Part shown: positions 62,628-64,000 of the stretch, one piece after another | How positions within the stretch are numbered: position 1 is the stretch's first letter | How the letters are laid out: each line of letters begins with the position of its first letter | Assembly (NCBI RefSeq): GCF_000020505.1 | Contig: NC_011027.1 | Span: 120,001 to 184,000, forward strand | From: Chlorobaculum parvum NCIB 8327 | GTDB lineage: Bacteria > Bacteroidota > Chlorobiia > Chlorobiales > Chlorobiaceae | DNA length: 64,000 nt | Direction: 5' to 3' | Translations under genes and position numbers: made by a program | Notes under the pieces: generated by a model | Database searches by the model: none | Told to the model about the DNA's origin: nothing | What the model saw: the letters and a program-made list of their open reading frames with translations, nothing else

Positions 62628-63713
62628 TTATGACGGGTGGATTTCCTGCACGCCGTTGTCCGGGCGGATGGTTACGACAATCGTCGGAGCTTTTTCAGGA
62701 TTTCCGGTAGTCTGCACCTGCTGGGTTCCCTCATCGAGCTTTTCACGGATGGAGACATGAACTTCTTTGTTGCGCGGGGCTGCTTTGACGCGGCTGCTTC
62801 GCATGAAAAGAAGGGCTCCGCCGATGATGGTCATCAGCGCTGCTCCGCCGAAAATGGCTGGCCATGGTGGAGTTTTCGTCGGCCGGGACGGTTTCTTTAT
62901 GATTGGCGGCGCGGCGATGGTTCTTAATGTCAGCACGACCGATGAGCCTTTTCGGACGGTGGTGGGCGGCTCGGGATTTTGGCTGGTGACGACAGCCTCA
63001 TCGTTCCGGCTGTTCATAGTGTCCGTGATTGGTATCAACCCTGCACGTTCGATGACCTTGCGGGCATCGCCCAACTCAAGCCCGACAACATGGGGAACCT
63101 CGACCAAGCTTCGGATTGAGAGCACCAGCGCGACAGGCGTACCAGGCTTGACTCTCGTCCGGGCTTTCGGCGACTGTTCGATGATTGTGCCCGGTTCGCC
63201 ATCGGATTCGGCGCTGGTGAGCTGGCCGAACTGTAAATCAAGTTCCGAGAGTATCGAGCGGGCTTGGTTCAGCGGCAGGCCGGTCAGTGGGGGAACGGTG
63301 ACCATGGCGGGCTCGGCGATCACCAGCGAGACAGCTGTGCCGGGCCTGACTCTTGCTCTGGCCTCGGGGGACTGCCGGATGACCGTATCCGGTTCATCGC
63401 TGGATTCGGCGCGCGTGACCTGGCCGACTCGCAGGTTTGTGTCGAGAAGCGTTGCCCGGGCATCGTCCAGCGACAGACCGGCAAGTGATGGTACGGTAAT
63501 CAGGATGGGACGCAGGCCTTCGATTTGGGGGCGTGGCTCCGATGAAGCACCGTCGGCCGGCGGTGGGGTGGACATGACGGCCGGCGGTTGGGAACTGCTG
63601 GTGTTCGAGGTGTCGATCAGTGCCGGATTATAGGCGGCAAAAGCCTGTAAAGAAAGGCCTTGCAGCACGGCAAACCACCAGGCAAGGCAGCATGTGAGGA
63701 AAGCTTTTCTCAT
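62628..63713 (-). CDS. Exported PASTA-repeat protein with a C-terminal membrane anchor
   Basis: 361 residues from ATG 63713, which begins a signal peptide ('MRKAFLTCCLAWWFAVLQGL'). Three PASTA repeats follow: 'ITVPSLAGLSLDDARATLLD', 'VTVPPLTGLPLNQARSILSE' and 'VEVPHVVGLELGDARKVIER', each ending with a hydrophobic strand ('AVSLVI', 'PVALVL', 'SVVLTL'). A membrane helix ('AIFGGAALMTIIGGALLFMR') then leads to a ~70-residue cytoplasmic tail. PASTA repeats usually bind peptidoglycan fragments, mostly in PknB-type kinases and PBPs. Here no kinase or transpeptidase domain is attached, so the role is open. Confidence 0.85.
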   Translation of the reverse strand: MRKAFLTCCLAWWFAVLQGLSLQAFAAYNPALIDTSNTSSSQPPAVMSTPPPADGASSEPRPQIEGLRPILITVPSLAGLSLDDARATLLDTNLRVGQVTRAESSDEPDTVIRQSPEARARVRPGTAVSLVIAEPAMVTVPPLTGLPLNQARSILSELDLQFGQLTSAESDGEPGTIIEQSPKARTRVKPGTPVALVLSIRSLVEVPHVVGLELGDARKVIERAGLIPITDTMNSRNDEAVVTSQNPEPPTTVRKGSSVVLTLRTIAAPPIIKKPSRPTKTPPWPAIFGGAALMTIIGGALLFMRSSRVKAAPRNKEVHVSIREKLDEGTQQVQTTGNPEKAPTIVVTIRPDNGVQEIHPS

Positions 63714-63978
63714 GGCTGGAGCTGTTGTTCGGGATGCAGGTTTCAACGGGGGCACGCAACACCATCCTGCAGGTGGTCGAAATTGAAATCCTTATCCCGA
63801 AAGCGTTCAGGCGTCTGTTTTCTGCGTTTTGTCCTTCAGGAGTCGTCAGGAATGTGCACTGAAAACATCGCTATCCGTAAGTGGCCGTCAGCTTTGTTTT
63901 TTAAAAATAGTCTTTGACGCTATGATTTGAAAGGCCAAATCTGAGGTGCCGTTTGCGGTCTGGCGACGGCATGCAGGT
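63714..63978. other. Region upstream of the PASTA gene
   Basis: About 265 bp with no supported gene or RNA; it presumably carries the promoter of the minus-strand PASTA unit. Confidence 0.4.
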
Positions 63979-64000
63979 TCAGAAGTCGATATACTCGCCG
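63979..64000 (-). CDS. Possible C-terminal end of a minus-strand gene
   Basis: On the minus strand a frame entering from the window edge reads GEYIDF and a TGA stop at 63981-63979. Six codons are too few to identify a product; it is listed only because the window cuts it. Confidence 0.25.

Overview
The window looks like chromosome from a green sulfur bacterium (Chlorobi), most likely Chlorobaculum or a close relative. The strongest pointer is a bchZ-type chlorophyllide reductase subunit next to the thrS-infC-rpmI-rplT-pheS block, together with glutamate-1-semialdehyde aminomutase (C5 tetrapyrrole pathway), a type-2 isopropylmalate synthase and a split glycine decarboxylase. The core sequence is GC-rich with dense, often overlapping operons. 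Three or four stretches are clearly AT-richer and look acquired. The genus is inferred from gene content only.

Layout. 1-5.9 kb: end of a release-factor-like gene, then a membrane ETF:quinone oxidoreductase-like Fe-S protein, an M24 peptidase, etfBA and a hotdog thioesterase. 5.9-9.5 kb: Fic protein, helical repeat protein, GT9 glycosyltransferase and exonuclease III. 9.6-11.6 kb: rpsF-ssb-rpsR-rplI with a candidate S6:S18 leader. 12.2-21.9 kb (minus strand): pheS, rplT, rpmI, infC, thrS, bchZ, a GH3 hydrolase and gcvPB. 22.2-25.1 kb: an AT-rich signalling island with a membrane protein, a histidine kinase split over two reading frames and a stand-alone receiver. 25.4-32.6 kb (minus): DUF177-rpmF-plsX-fabH-fabD-fabG-acpP-fabF-rnc, the classical fatty-acid cluster. 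32.7-33.3 kb: tRNA-Asn followed by a GIY-YIG gene and a second, damaged copy of the tRNA 3' half plus terminator. 34-36 kb: leuA preceded by a leucine-rich leader peptide and an attenuator. 36-39.6 kb: a Zn/Mn-type ABC transporter (its lipoprotein gene has a frameshift in a T tract), a small membrane protein, a CrcB fluoride channel and DUF190. 39.8-42.7 kb: a ClpP-fold protease, then a three-gene HipBST-type toxin-antitoxin module bracketed by two copies of the hemL 3' end. 42.7-49.8 kb: hemL, recO, fmdB-like, SYLF protein, gatB, xseB, obgE, N-acetylglutamate synthase and HPr. 49.8-58.8 kb: a seven-gene glycan assembly operon (four glycosyltransferases, a methyltransferase, a flippase and a YfhO-type membrane protein), one member of which carries an in-frame palindromic element. 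58.9-64 kb: DUF302, CorA, YqhA, DUF2971, an unknown protein and a PASTA-repeat protein.

The observations most worth following are these. (i) Two unrelated cargoes (GIY-YIG and hipBST) each sit between an intact host 3' end and a duplicate of that 3' end including its terminator, the footprint expected of integration at gene ends, yet no integrase is present. (ii) The leuA leader has a leucine-codon run, a terminator and a competing ten-pair antiterminator. (iii) The signalling island has its kinase divided exactly between the two helices of the phosphotransfer domain. (iv) A 168-bp element sits in frame inside a glycosyltransferase gene.
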